From assembly GCA_003695865.1 (NCBI GenBank), contig RFGQ01000228.1, forward strand, positions 1 through 18,178: DNA of 18,178 nt, written 5' to 3'. How positions within the stretch are numbered: the stretch's first letter is position 1; the number at the start of each line of letters is the position of its first letter. The DNA comes from Gemmatimonadota bacterium (GTDB taxonomy: Bacteria > Gemmatimonadota > Gemmatimonadetes > Longimicrobiales > Gaopeijiaceae). Under the pieces are notes generated by a model, which saw only the letters and a list, made by a program, of their open reading frames with translations, was not told where the DNA came from and made no database searches. The position numbers and the translations under genes were made by a program. Positions 1 through 7,139 of the stretch are shown here, piece by piece.

Positions 1-298
1 AGTCCATCCAGGCCTCGTCGGCCGTCACGACCAGGTCGGCCGGCGCCCCGGCCGCCACCTGCGGGGCGAGGCGCGAGGTCGCGTCGATCGACACGCGCAC
101 GGGCGGGCGGCCCGCGCCCGCCCCGCGCCAGGCCTCGGCGGCCGCCGGCATCGCCTCGGCCAGACTCGCCGGGGCGAACACGGCCAGAGGCTCGGGGCCG
201 CTCTGGGCCGCGCCCGCCCAGGGCAGCCCGACGGCCATCACCGCCGAGACGGCCGAGGCGAGCAGGGCGGCGCGGCGGGGAGAAGGGGGAGCGGACAT
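1..298 (-). CDS. modA: ModA-type molybdate ABC transporter substrate-binding protein, N-terminal fragment
   Basis: The reading frame starts at the ATG at 298 on the minus strand and runs off the window at position 1, giving 99 residues. Residues 1-31 look like a Sec signal peptide: an Arg-Arg pair, then an Ala/Val/Leu core ending near AGAAQ. The mature part begins with PLAVFAPASLAEAM, then has a Ser-Arg-Leu-Ala-Pro-Gln-Val stretch and GAPADLVVTADEAWMD. These match the ModA pattern (V-F-A-A-A-S-L near the start, then G-A-P-A-D-V-F-x-S-A-D). In the known family this periplasmic protein binds molybdate or tungstate and hands it to ModB/ModC. The serine in 'PASL' and the one in 'ATSRLA' sit where oxyanion contacts are expected. 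The C-terminus and any modBC partners lie outside the window. A related sulfate or phosphonate binding protein is a less likely alternative. Confidence 0.85.
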   Translation of the reverse strand, partial: MSAPPSPRRAALLASAVSAVMAVGLPWAGAAQSGPEPLAVFAPASLAEAMPAAAEAWRGAGAGRPPVRVSIDATSRLAPQVAAGAPADLVVTADEAWMD

Positions 299-468
299 GG
301 CGGCGACGTTAGGTGAGGCGGCGCTCCCGGGGCAACCGTTCAGTGCACCGACGGCGAGGCGACGGACGAGGCTGCCGTGGGCGGGCCCCGCCGCCGGAGC
401 CCGCGCCGGGCCGCCCGTCGCCCCCCGATCGTGGCGCGTCACCGACCGGGCGTGGCATCTTGATACTC

Positions 469-3400
469 ATGGACCCAGTGCTCGTACTCCTCGTCGTCGG
501 GCTCTCGGCGAGCGCGACGGTGCTCGTCGTCGTCTTCCTCCGTGGATCGGCCGCGCGCGCGCGCCTGGCGCGCCTCGCCGGTCGCCACCAGGCCGAGGCG
601 CTCTCCACGCTCGAGGGCTCGGTGCTCGACGCGTCTCCGGTGGGCGCCGCTCTCGTCGACGCGGCCGACCGCGTCATGTGGGTGAACGAGGCGCTGTGCC
701 AGTTCTTCGGCGTGACCCGCGCCGAGCTGGTGGGTGAGGCCTGGGAGGACGTGGTGCGTCAGCGCCTGGCCCCTGTCGTCGAAGACGGCGAGGCCTTCGT
801 CCGTCGCGTGCTCGACGCGCCCCTCGGCGGGCCCGAGGCGCGCTCGGAATGTCACGTGCTGCCGTCCGAACGCCGCCCCAACCGCTGGCTCGAGCACCGC
901 GTGGTCCCGCTGCCCCACGGTGCGTTCGCGGGTGGGCGCGTCGAGCAGTTCGTCAACATCACCGCATTGCGCAGCATCGACCTTCGCCACCGCGCGGCCG
1001 AGCAGCGGCTCCAGGAACTGAACCGGGCACTCGTCGACCTGGCAGGCCGGGGGACGCTTTCGGCCGGTGACACCGAGCGAGCGCTTGCCGAGGTAGCCGA
1101 GAGTACGGCTCGTACGCTCGGTGCCGAGCGCGTCAGCGTCTGGCTGCGAACGCCCGACCGTGCGGCCTTGGCGCTTGCCCACCACCACGCTAGATCGGCG
1201 GGAGCGGCGCCGCCCGCTCGCGATCGGATCGGGGCGGCGGGCCTGCCCGAGTTCTACCGCGCCGCACGGGTGGAACGGGCTCTGGCCACGTCCGACGCGT
1301 GCGCCGATCCGCGCACGGCCGAGTTCGCAGAAGACGTGCTGGGATGGGACCGCACCGGCGCCCTCATGGTCGCGCCCGTGCGCGTCCACGCCGAGCTGGC
1401 CGGACTCCTGGTGGCCGAGCACACGGGCGAGCCGCGCACCTGGTCGCCTGCGGAGCAGCAGTTCGCCGCATCGATGGCCGACCTGATCGCCCTCGCGCTC
1501 GAGGCGCGGCGGCGGCGCGAAGCGGAGGTCGAGCGCGACGAGTCGCGGTCGGAGACCGCCCACGTGCTCGACAGCATCTCCGACGCGGTCGTGCGACTGG
1601 ACGGAGAGTGGCGCGTCACGTACGTGAACCGCCGGGCGCGCGCCTGGATCGAGGAGGCCGAGGGTCCGATCGAGATCGTCGGGCGGCGTCTGCACGACCT
1701 GTTCATCGGGGTCGAGAGCGACCCCTCGTTCCGCGCGCTACAGCAGGCCGTGCGCAGCGGGCGGCCCGCGCGCATCGATCGCCAGATCGACGCGCGGGGC
1801 CTCTGGCTCGAGGCCACCGCCTACCCGGACGCGGCCGGCGTAACGCTCTACGTGCAGGACGTGACCGAACAGCGCGCGGCCGAACGATCGCTGCGGGCGT
1901 CCGAGACCCGTTTTCGCACCGTCGTGGAGTCGCTCACCGAAGCTCTGCTCATCACCGACCTCGACGGACGGGTCGTGTACGTGAACCCACGCCTCGCCGA
2001 ATTGACGGGCTACCGGCCCGAAGAGATCGCCGGGCGAGACGCGCTCGACCTGTTCTTCCCGGGATCGGTCCACGCCTCGGTGCGCGAGAGCCTCGAGCGG
2101 GTCGCGGCCGGTCGAGGTGCGACGTACGAGGGATCGGTGATCGACCGCGGCCGGTCCGAGGTCCCCGTCTCGGTCGCCGCCGCGCCCCTGCGCGATGCGG
2201 AGGGCGCCGTCTCGCTCGTGCTGCACATCCTCACCGATCTCTCCGCCCGACACGCCCTCGCGCTCGAGGAAGAGCGCTACCGCCGGCTGTTCCACGACAG
2301 CGTGGCCGGAAACTTCGTGACCTCCGTCGAGGGAAAGCTGCTGGCGTGCAACGAGGCGTTCGCGCGCATGTTCGGCTTCGCGTCCGTCGAAACCGCCATC
2401 GGTCACGACGTGGTCGGGCTCTACCCCACCGAGGGGGCGAGAGAGGAGTTCCTCGACCTCGTCCGCGAGAAGCGCACGCTACGCTATCGGGAATCGGAGT
2501 TCCGCAGGGTGGACGGAACGACGATTCACATCGTCGAGAACGTGAGCGGCGTCTTCGACGAGAACGGCGGACTCGTCGAGTTGCAGGGCCATGTCATCGA
2601 CGTCACCGAACAGCGACGTCTCGAACGCGAACTCCGCGAGGCGCAGCAGCTCGAAGCCGTCGCCCGCCTCGCCAGCGGGATCGCCGAGGAGTTCCACGGC
2701 CTCCTGAGCGCGATCCAGGAGCGCGCGCGCAGGCTCGGCGAGGCACCGGCCGACGACGCCCCCGGATACCTCGACGACATCTTCCATCTTGCCGGCCGGG
2801 GCCTGGCCATGGCCGAACAGCTGCGGGCCTTTCGCCGCCCCAGAGGCGGCGAGCGCGCGATCGATCCGGCCGAGGTCGTCACGACCGTCGCCCGTACGCT
2901 CGAGCGGAGCGTGGCCGACCGGGTCACGGTCGAGACGCGGCTCGAAGACGTGCCCGGCACCGTCGTCGTCGACCCCGCGCTCCTCGAACAGGTGCTGCTC
3001 GCGCTGGCCGTGCGCGCGCGCGAGGCGGTGGGCGACGAGGGGACCATCCGCCTCGAAACCGGCCTGCGGGGACCGAACGACGACGAAGCGGCGGAGGGCT
3101 CTTTCGTCATCGACGTGGTGGACGACGGGCCGCGCATCACGCCCAGGCGGCTCGCACACATCTTCGATCCCGCCGAGGGTGACCTCCTCAACGCCAGCCT
3201 GCCGCTGGCCCAGGCGCTCGCCCACCGGATGGGCGGGCGCATCGAAGCCGAAAGCACCCGCGAGCGCGGGACCCGCTTCCGCCTCACGCTTCCGCTCCAA
3301 CCCGCAGGCCACGGCGCGGGGGCCGAGCACGCCGACCTCGTGGTGCTGCTGGCCGACGAGGAGCCGGCGGTCCTCAGCGTGAGCGGCCGTATCCTCAGGC

Positions 3401-3744
3401 GGGCCGGCTTCGGCGTGCTCGAAGCGACCGGAGCGGTCGCGGCGCTGGAGGCCGCCGAGCGCTCGCCCCAGGGCATACACCTGCTGGTTGCCGACGCCCA
3501 ACTCGGCGCGCGCGACGGGGGCGCGCTCGTCCGCGAGCTGCGGGAGCGTCACGCCGATCTTCCGGTGATCCTCACCTCGGGCGATCCCGAGCAGGGGAGC
3601 CGTCAGGCGCGCGCGCTGCGCGCGTCGTTCCTCGCCAAGCCCTTCGGGCCGCGCGCCCTGCTGGACGCGGTCGTGGACGAGATCGGACGCTGGCAGCGCC
3701 GCACCCGCTCGCGGAGCTCGAACGGCGGGGACGGCCGCCGATGA
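469..3744 (+). CDS. Multi-PAS/GAF hybrid histidine kinase homologue with a degenerate kinase core and intact receiver domain
   Basis: From the ATG at 469 this gives 1091 residues; an in-frame ATG at 313 would add a charged, unlikely N-terminus. The order is: one membrane segment (about 4-24), PAS (about 44-160), GAF (about 187-342), PAS (360-475), PAS (476-600), PAS (601-720), dimerisation helix region (about 715-775), ATPase-like region (about 800-945), receiver (about 956-1080). In the H-box the phospho-acceptor position is Glu740 (GIAEEFHGLL where relatives have GIAHDFNNLL). N-box Asn positions are Ala845 and Arg849. The G1 second Gly is Arg889, and the G2 glycine lid is missing. The receiver keeps Asp963/Glu964, phospho-acceptor Asp1009, Thr1036 and Lys1057. 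I infer a pseudokinase that may scaffold, sense or accept phosphate rather than autophosphorylate. No Shine-Dalgarno is clear before 469. The stop overlaps the next start (ATGA). Confidence 0.88.
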   Translation: MDPVLVLLVVGLSASATVLVVVFLRGSAARARLARLAGRHQAEALSTLEGSVLDASPVGAALVDAADRVMWVNEALCQFFGVTRAELVGEAWEDVVRQRLAPVVEDGEAFVRRVLDAPLGGPEARSECHVLPSERRPNRWLEHRVVPLPHGAFAGGRVEQFVNITALRSIDLRHRAAEQRLQELNRALVDLAGRGTLSAGDTERALAEVAESTARTLGAERVSVWLRTPDRAALALAHHHARSAGAAPPARDRIGAAGLPEFYRAARVERALATSDACADPRTAEFAEDVLGWDRTGALMVAPVRVHAELAGLLVAEHTGEPRTWSPAEQQFAASMADLIALALEARRRREAEVERDESRSETAHVLDSISDAVVRLDGEWRVTYVNRRARAWIEEAEGPIEIVGRRLHDLFIGVESDPSFRALQQAVRSGRPARIDRQIDARGLWLEATAYPDAAGVTLYVQDVTEQRAAERSLRASETRFRTVVESLTEALLITDLDGRVVYVNPRLAELTGYRPEEIAGRDALDLFFPGSVHASVRESLERVAAGRGATYEGSVIDRGRSEVPVSVAAAPLRDAEGAVSLVLHILTDLSARHALALEEERYRRLFHDSVAGNFVTSVEGKLLACNEAFARMFGFASVETAIGHDVVGLYPTEGAREEFLDLVREKRTLRYRESEFRRVDGTTIHIVENVSGVFDENGGLVELQGHVIDVTEQRRLERELREAQQLEAVARLASGIAEEFHGLLSAIQERARRLGEAPADDAPGYLDDIFHLAGRGLAMAEQLRAFRRPRGGERAIDPAEVVTTVARTLERSVADRVTVETRLEDVPGTVVVDPALLEQVLLALAVRAREAVGDEGTIRLETGLRGPNDDEAAEGSFVIDVVDDGPRITPRRLAHIFDPAEGDLLNASLPLAQALAHRMGGRIEAESTRERGTRFRLTLPLQPAGHGAGAEHADLVVLLADEEPAVLSVSGRILRRAGFGVLEATGAVAALEAAERSPQGIHLLVADAQLGARDGGALVRELRERHADLPVILTSGDPEQGSRQARALRASFLAKPFGPRALLDAVVDEIGRWQRRTRSRSSNGGDGRR

Positions 3745-4169
3745 GAACGTTCGTGTCTCATTTCACGGCCCGTTCGTACGAGCACGACATGTTCGGGCAC
3801 GTGAACCACGCCGTCTACCTCAACTACTTCGAGCAGGCACGCTTCGATGCGTTCGAAGCCGCCGGCTATCCATTCATGCAGGTCCGCGACCGGGGTTGGG
3901 GCGTGCACGTGGTGCGCGTCGAGGTCGACTACCGGGCCGAGGTCCGCCTGGGCGACCGGCTCGAGATCCAGACGCGATTCGTCGACTTCCGGCGCACCAG
4001 TATGGTCATCGAGCAGCGCTGCCTTCGCCGCCGGACCGACGGCGACGAAGCCGTGCTCGCAGCCGAAGGCACGATCGTCGCGGTGTTCGTGGGCGCGAAC
4101 GGACGTCCCGCCAGAGTTCCCGACGACGTGCGCTCGAAGCTCGGTGCGCCCGTGGTGTCGAAGGCCTGA
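3741..4169 (+). CDS. Acyl-CoA thioesterase of the hotdog (4HBT/YbgC-like) family
   Basis: The product has 142 residues, a normal length for a single hotdog-fold thioesterase. The N-terminal signature D16-M-F-G-H-V-N-H-A-V-Y-L-N-Y-F-E-Q-A-R is the YbgC/4HBT pattern, with Asp16 in the place of the catalytic aspartate and HVN lining the active site. The following 'VDYRAEVRLGDRLEI' and 'EGTIVAVFV' strands also fit. Members hydrolyse acyl-CoA or acyl-ACP thioesters in the cytoplasm; the chain length preference cannot be read from sequence. The start overlaps the stop of the upstream kinase homologue by four bases, so the two are probably co-translated. Why a thioesterase is coupled to a sensor protein is unclear. 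In other bacteria YbgC sits with tol-pal genes, which are not seen here. Confidence 0.88.
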   Translation: MRTFVSHFTARSYEHDMFGHVNHAVYLNYFEQARFDAFEAAGYPFMQVRDRGWGVHVVRVEVDYRAEVRLGDRLEIQTRFVDFRRTSMVIEQRCLRRRTDGDEAVLAAEGTIVAVFVGANGRPARVPDDVRSKLGAPVVSKA

Positions 4170-4178
4170 CCGCCACCC

Positions 4179-4208
4179 TTGACGGGTCCGACCGCGCAGG
4201 TCGATTCT
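4179..4208 (+). promoter_or_regulatory. Weak candidate sigma-70-type promoter before the sorbosone dehydrogenase
   Basis: TTGACG at 4179-4184 is followed after 18 bases by GATTCT at 4203-4208. The -35 element is good and the -10 is poor (3 of 6). It lies in the 119-base gap after the thioesterase stop, so it could separate the dehydrogenase from the upstream unit. Confidence 0.3.
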
Positions 4209-4288
4209 GCAGCTTCGGTCGACTCCGGTCCGGCGCGCCGCCGCCCCCCGAGTCGCCCCGCCACGACCCGTTCGCGCGGAGAGACCCG

Positions 4289-5587
4289 ATGTCCACCACC
4301 TACGCTGCGGGCCGCTCGGGCCCGCTGTTGGCGACCCTCGCTCTCGCCTTTCTCACCGCGGTCCCGGGCTCGGCCCAGGCCCGCTGCGACGACACCACCG
4401 GCCTCACGCTGCCCGACGGTTTCTGCGCCGAGCTCGTCGCCGAGGTGCCCGGCGCCCGTCACATCACGGTGGCGCCCAACGGCGACATCTTCGTGGCGGT
4501 GCGCAACACCGTGCGCCGGGGCGCGTCGGGCCGTGAGCGCGTTCCCGGCGGGGTCGTCGCGCTCCGCGACACCGATGGAGACGGCCACGCGGACGTGCAG
4601 GAGCGCTTCGGTGACGACGGCGGTACGGGGATCTGGCTCGACGGCGAGTGGCTCTACTTCGCTCCCGACGACCGGGTGCTCCGCTACCACATCCCGCCCG
4701 GCAGCCTGCGCCCCGACGGACCGGCCGAGGTCATCGTCTCGGGCTTGCCCGCCGGGACCAGTCATTCGGCCAAGAGCATCGTCGTTGCGGACGGCTGGGT
4801 CTATGTGAACATCGGCGGCCCGTCGAACGCCTGCCAGGCGCAGGCCCGCACCCAGGGCTCGCCCGGACTCGACCCCTGTCCGCAGCTCGAGCGTCGCGGC
4901 GGCATCTGGCGGTTCTCCACCGCACGCACCAACCAGACCCAGGACGACGGGGAGCGCTTCGCAACCGGCCTGCGCAACGTGGTGGCGCTTGGCTGGAACG
5001 CGGGAACCGGGTCGCTTTTCGGCGTGCAGCACGGGCGCGACAGCCTCCACGAGCTGTTTCCCGACCTGTTCACGGAGGAACAGCGCGTCGAGAAGCCTTC
5101 GGAGGAGTTCGTCCTCATCGAGCGCGGCGACGACTTCGGTTGGCCCTACTGCTACCACGATCCCGAGACGGGCCGAAAGGTGCTCGCCCCCGAGTACGGG
5201 GGCGACGGGCACGAGGTAGGCCGGTGCGCGGACAAGAAGATGCCGCTCGTCGGCTTCCCGGCCCACTGGGCGCCGAACGGGCTCACGTTCTACCACGGCG
5301 ACCAGTTCCCGCCCGAATACCGCGGCGGGGCCTTCATCGCGTTCCACGGATCGTGGAACCGTGCACCGGCGCCCCAGGCCGGCTACAACGTCGTCTTCCA
5401 GCCGATGGACGGCGACCGGCCCGCTGGAGACTGGGTCGTGTTCGCCGACGGGTTCGCGGGAGAGAACGTAAGCCCGGGGGGCGCGCGTCACCGTCCGAGC
5501 GGGGTCGCCGTGGGGCCCGACGGGTCGCTGTATGTCTCCGATGACCGGGGTGGGGCCATCTTCCGGATCCGGTGGGCCGGCCGCTGA
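4289..5587 (+). CDS. Secreted PQQ-dependent sugar (sorbosone/glucose-type) dehydrogenase
   Basis: I chose the ATG at 4289 because GGAGAG lies just upstream and a signal peptide follows directly; the frame is open much further upstream but without coding character. The product has 432 residues. Residues 1-31 are a signal peptide ending AQA. The mature chain has the beta-propeller motifs of the soluble PQQ sugar dehydrogenase/sorbosone dehydrogenase family: 'HSAKSIVV...VYVNIGGPSN', 'FATGLRNVVAL', 'VQHGRDSLHELFPD', 'DDFGWPYCYHD', 'FHGSWNR', and a C-terminal 'PSGVAVGPDGSLYVSDD'. A D-x-D-x-D-G-type loop at about 94-102 (DTDGDGHAD) is a likely calcium site. Known members oxidise aldoses or sorbosone in the periplasm using PQQ; substrate here is unknown. 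Six cysteines in the mature part could form disulfides. Many homologues carry a fused cytochrome c, but no CxxCH is present here, so an external electron acceptor is needed. Confidence 0.85.
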   Translation: MSTTYAAGRSGPLLATLALAFLTAVPGSAQARCDDTTGLTLPDGFCAELVAEVPGARHITVAPNGDIFVAVRNTVRRGASGRERVPGGVVALRDTDGDGHADVQERFGDDGGTGIWLDGEWLYFAPDDRVLRYHIPPGSLRPDGPAEVIVSGLPAGTSHSAKSIVVADGWVYVNIGGPSNACQAQARTQGSPGLDPCPQLERRGGIWRFSTARTNQTQDDGERFATGLRNVVALGWNAGTGSLFGVQHGRDSLHELFPDLFTEEQRVEKPSEEFVLIERGDDFGWPYCYHDPETGRKVLAPEYGGDGHEVGRCADKKMPLVGFPAHWAPNGLTFYHGDQFPPEYRGGAFIAFHGSWNRAPAPQAGYNVVFQPMDGDRPAGDWVVFADGFAGENVSPGGARHRPSGVAVGPDGSLYVSDDRGGAIFRIRWAGR

Positions 5588-5615
5588 CGGACCGGCCGAC
5601 GGGCGCCCGCGACTC

Positions 5616-5627
5616 TTCCGGCCGGAA
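5616..5627. repeat. Perfect 12-base palindrome in the intergenic gap
   Basis: TTCCGGCCGGAA is a perfect palindrome, followed immediately by CCGGCCGG. It lies in the 134-base gap between the sorbosone dehydrogenase stop and the lipoprotein start. It could be an operator or part of a stem, but there is no T-run for an intrinsic terminator and such GC-rich palindromes arise by chance in this genome. Confidence 0.3.
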
Positions 5628-5724
5628 CCGGCCGGCGTGCCGGACGTACTCTTCGGTGGCCCCACCCCTCGACGCCCGGACACGCGCCGCTGCCCGTGCA
5701 GCGCGCGAAAGGAGCAGATACGTG

Positions 5725-6201
5725 ATGGCAGATCGTACGTTCGAGATTCTACGCCGCGCGGTCGGCGCGGCCGTATGCGCGGTACTCGTCGCCGGCTGCA
5801 GCTCATCCACCGACAGCGGCGGGCCGCGCCCCGTGGACGGGCTCGTCGTTCGTGACCCCTTCGGCCCCGTCGTGACCGTGCAGGGGTCGGACGTGCTCGG
5901 TGAGCTCGAGGTCCTGCTCGACTTTCAGACGCCGCTTCTCACCGTGACGTTCGCCAACGACCTCGGTGAGGCCGTCCAGACCTCGGGCGGAGATCAGATG
6001 ACGGTCACGATCGCCGACGAGAGCCTGGCCACCTGGTCGCAGGCCGGCCCGTTCACGGGCATGCTGAACGGCCTGTCTCCGGGTGAGACCACGGCCCGCT
6101 TCTCGCTCATCCAGGGGGGCCAGACCGTGTACACGTCTCCGGCCATCGGCCTGACCGTGCTGGGGCAGCTGCGCACGCCGGAGCCGCCTTCGCAGCACTG
6201 A
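5725..6201 (+). CDS. Small lipoprotein with an Ig-like/BIG-type beta-sandwich region
   Basis: From the ATG at 5725 the product has 158 residues. AAAGGAG at 5708-5714 is a good ribosome binding site; it lies 10 bases from this ATG and 7 from a GTG at 5722, so GTG is an equally possible start. Residues 1-25 are a lipoprotein signal: two arginines, a hydrophobic core, and the lipobox LVAGC with Cys25 as the lipidated residue. The rest is strand-rich and resembles bacterial Ig-like domains: 'LLTVTFANDLGEAV', then 'GLSPGETTARFSLIQGGQTVYTSPAIGLTV'. It is probably an outer-membrane-anchored protein exposed to the periplasm. I do not recognise a specific function. The stop lies 14 bases before the phosphopantetheinyl transferase, suggesting co-transcription. 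Confidence 0.75.
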   Translation: MADRTFEILRRAVGAAVCAVLVAGCSSSTDSGGPRPVDGLVVRDPFGPVVTVQGSDVLGELEVLLDFQTPLLTVTFANDLGEAVQTSGGDQMTVTIADESLATWSQAGPFTGMLNGLSPGETTARFSLIQGGQTVYTSPAIGLTVLGQLRTPEPPSQH

Positions 6202-6215
6202 GCCGGAACGGCGCG

Positions 6216-7139
6216 GTGTTCGTCGGGATCGACGTCGTCGACCTGCGCGACCCGCGCGCGGCCGGCAAGGCGGGGGACGAGCGCTTCGTCGCGCGGGTCC
6301 TGAGCACCCAGGAGGCCGCGTGGGTCCGCGCGGCCGCGGCCGAGGGCGGGCGGACGACACCCGCCGCCGCCGACCTGCGCCTCTGGTGCCTGTGGGCCGC
6401 CAAGGAAGCGGCCTTCAAGACCGCTTCGCGCATGCTCGGTGGCCCACCTCCGTTCCACCATGCGGCCTTCCGGGTCGAGCTGCCGGCGGCGCGCGCCGAG
6501 CCGGCGAGCACGGCTGCGGCGGCGGGCGAGGAGGCGTCACCGGGCGCTCCACGCACGCACACGGCCGGAGCCGACGCGGCGGCCGAGGCGCACCGATCAC
6601 CCCTGCTGTGGCCGGGCGGCCGCAGCCTCGTCACGCACGGCGGCCTCACCATGGCCGTGGCGTTCGACGTGTCTCCCGAGCGCGTGGTCGCACTGGCCTG
6701 GACGGCGGCGGGCGGCGCCCACGCGCCGGGCGGTTCACCCCCGGACCCGCCGCCCGACCTGCACTGGGGCGTCGAGGCCGCCGCGCTTCCGGGCGACGGC
6801 GACCGCGCGGCCTTCGAGGCGTTTACGGCGGCCCACTTCGACGCGGCCGAGCGGCCGGCGGTCCACTCGCCCGCCTCGGCCGCGGTGCGCCTGGCCGCCC
6901 GGCGGGGCGTCTCACGAGCGCTGGGCATGGACGAGCGGGAGGTGCGCTTTCCGGCGGCCGAGGGTCACCGCAGCGGTCGGACGCCGCCCGTGGTCGCCGT
7001 AGCCGGACACGAGCGGCCCGACCTCTGCGTGAGCCTGAGCCACCACGGGCGATGGGTCGCGTGGGCGCTGGTGGGCTGCGAGCCGGACGGCGGTGCGGAC
7101 CCGGGCGGCCCGGCCCGCCTCAGAAAGGCCGGTAGTTGA
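6216..7139 (+). CDS. 4'-phosphopantetheinyl transferase superfamily protein (long form, 307 residues)
   Basis: The GTG at 6216 opens directly into VGIDVVDL, the metal-binding motif of the AcpS/Sfp superfamily (Asp6). The second motif, LWAAKEAAFK at about 59-68, carries the Lys63/Glu64 pair. 'SLSHHGRWVAWAL' at about 273 matches the S-x-S-H-x-G strand of the family, close to the C-terminus. The order GID, then KEA, then SLSH is that of AcpS, but AcpS is about 120-130 residues; here about 200 residues separate KEA and SLSH. Part of the insert, around 93-126, is Ala/Pro/Glu-rich. Members move the phosphopantetheine arm from CoA to a carrier-protein serine. No carrier protein or synthase gene is in the window, so the target is unknown. 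The last 20 bases overlap the 3' end of the opposite-strand barrel gene. Confidence 0.8.
   Translation: MFVGIDVVDLRDPRAAGKAGDERFVARVLSTQEAAWVRAAAAEGGRTTPAAADLRLWCLWAAKEAAFKTASRMLGGPPPFHHAAFRVELPAARAEPASTAAAAGEEASPGAPRTHTAGADAAAEAHRSPLLWPGGRSLVTHGGLTMAVAFDVSPERVVALAWTAAGGAHAPGGSPPDPPPDLHWGVEAAALPGDGDRAAFEAFTAAHFDAAERPAVHSPASAAVRLAARRGVSRALGMDEREVRFPAAEGHRSGRTPPVVAVAGHERPDLCVSLSHHGRWVAWALVGCEPDGGADPGGPARLRKAGS

Noticed and set aside
313..468. Upstream ATG for the hybrid kinase homologue adding 52 residues
   Set aside because: The added residues are a run of Arg/Pro/Gly that would precede the membrane segment, and resemble translated intergenic GC-rich sequence.
299..468. Sigma-54 promoter in the spacer before the hybrid kinase homologue (GGCATCTTGATAC region)
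   Set aside because: The spacing and the conserved GC of a -12 element are missing.
1299..3182. 627-codon plus-strand open frame inside the hybrid kinase homologue
   Set aside because: Composition is dominated by Arg/Gly/Ala and it is frame-shifted relative to a continuous PAS/GAF/receiver protein.
3896..4288. In-frame extension of the sorbosone dehydrogenase upstream into the thioesterase gene
   Set aside because: The ATG at 4289 has a ribosome binding site and starts a signal peptide; the extension overlaps a real gene and has no coding character.
5600..5640. GC-rich palindromic stretch considered as an intrinsic terminator
   Set aside because: No T-run follows and the stem is a short self-complementary CCGG repeat; kept only as a low-confidence palindrome.
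3929..5806. 625-codon open frame on the minus strand opposite the thioesterase and sorbosone dehydrogenase
   Set aside because: It is antisense to two well-supported genes and has no recognisable domain. High GC removes stop codons from the complementary frames.
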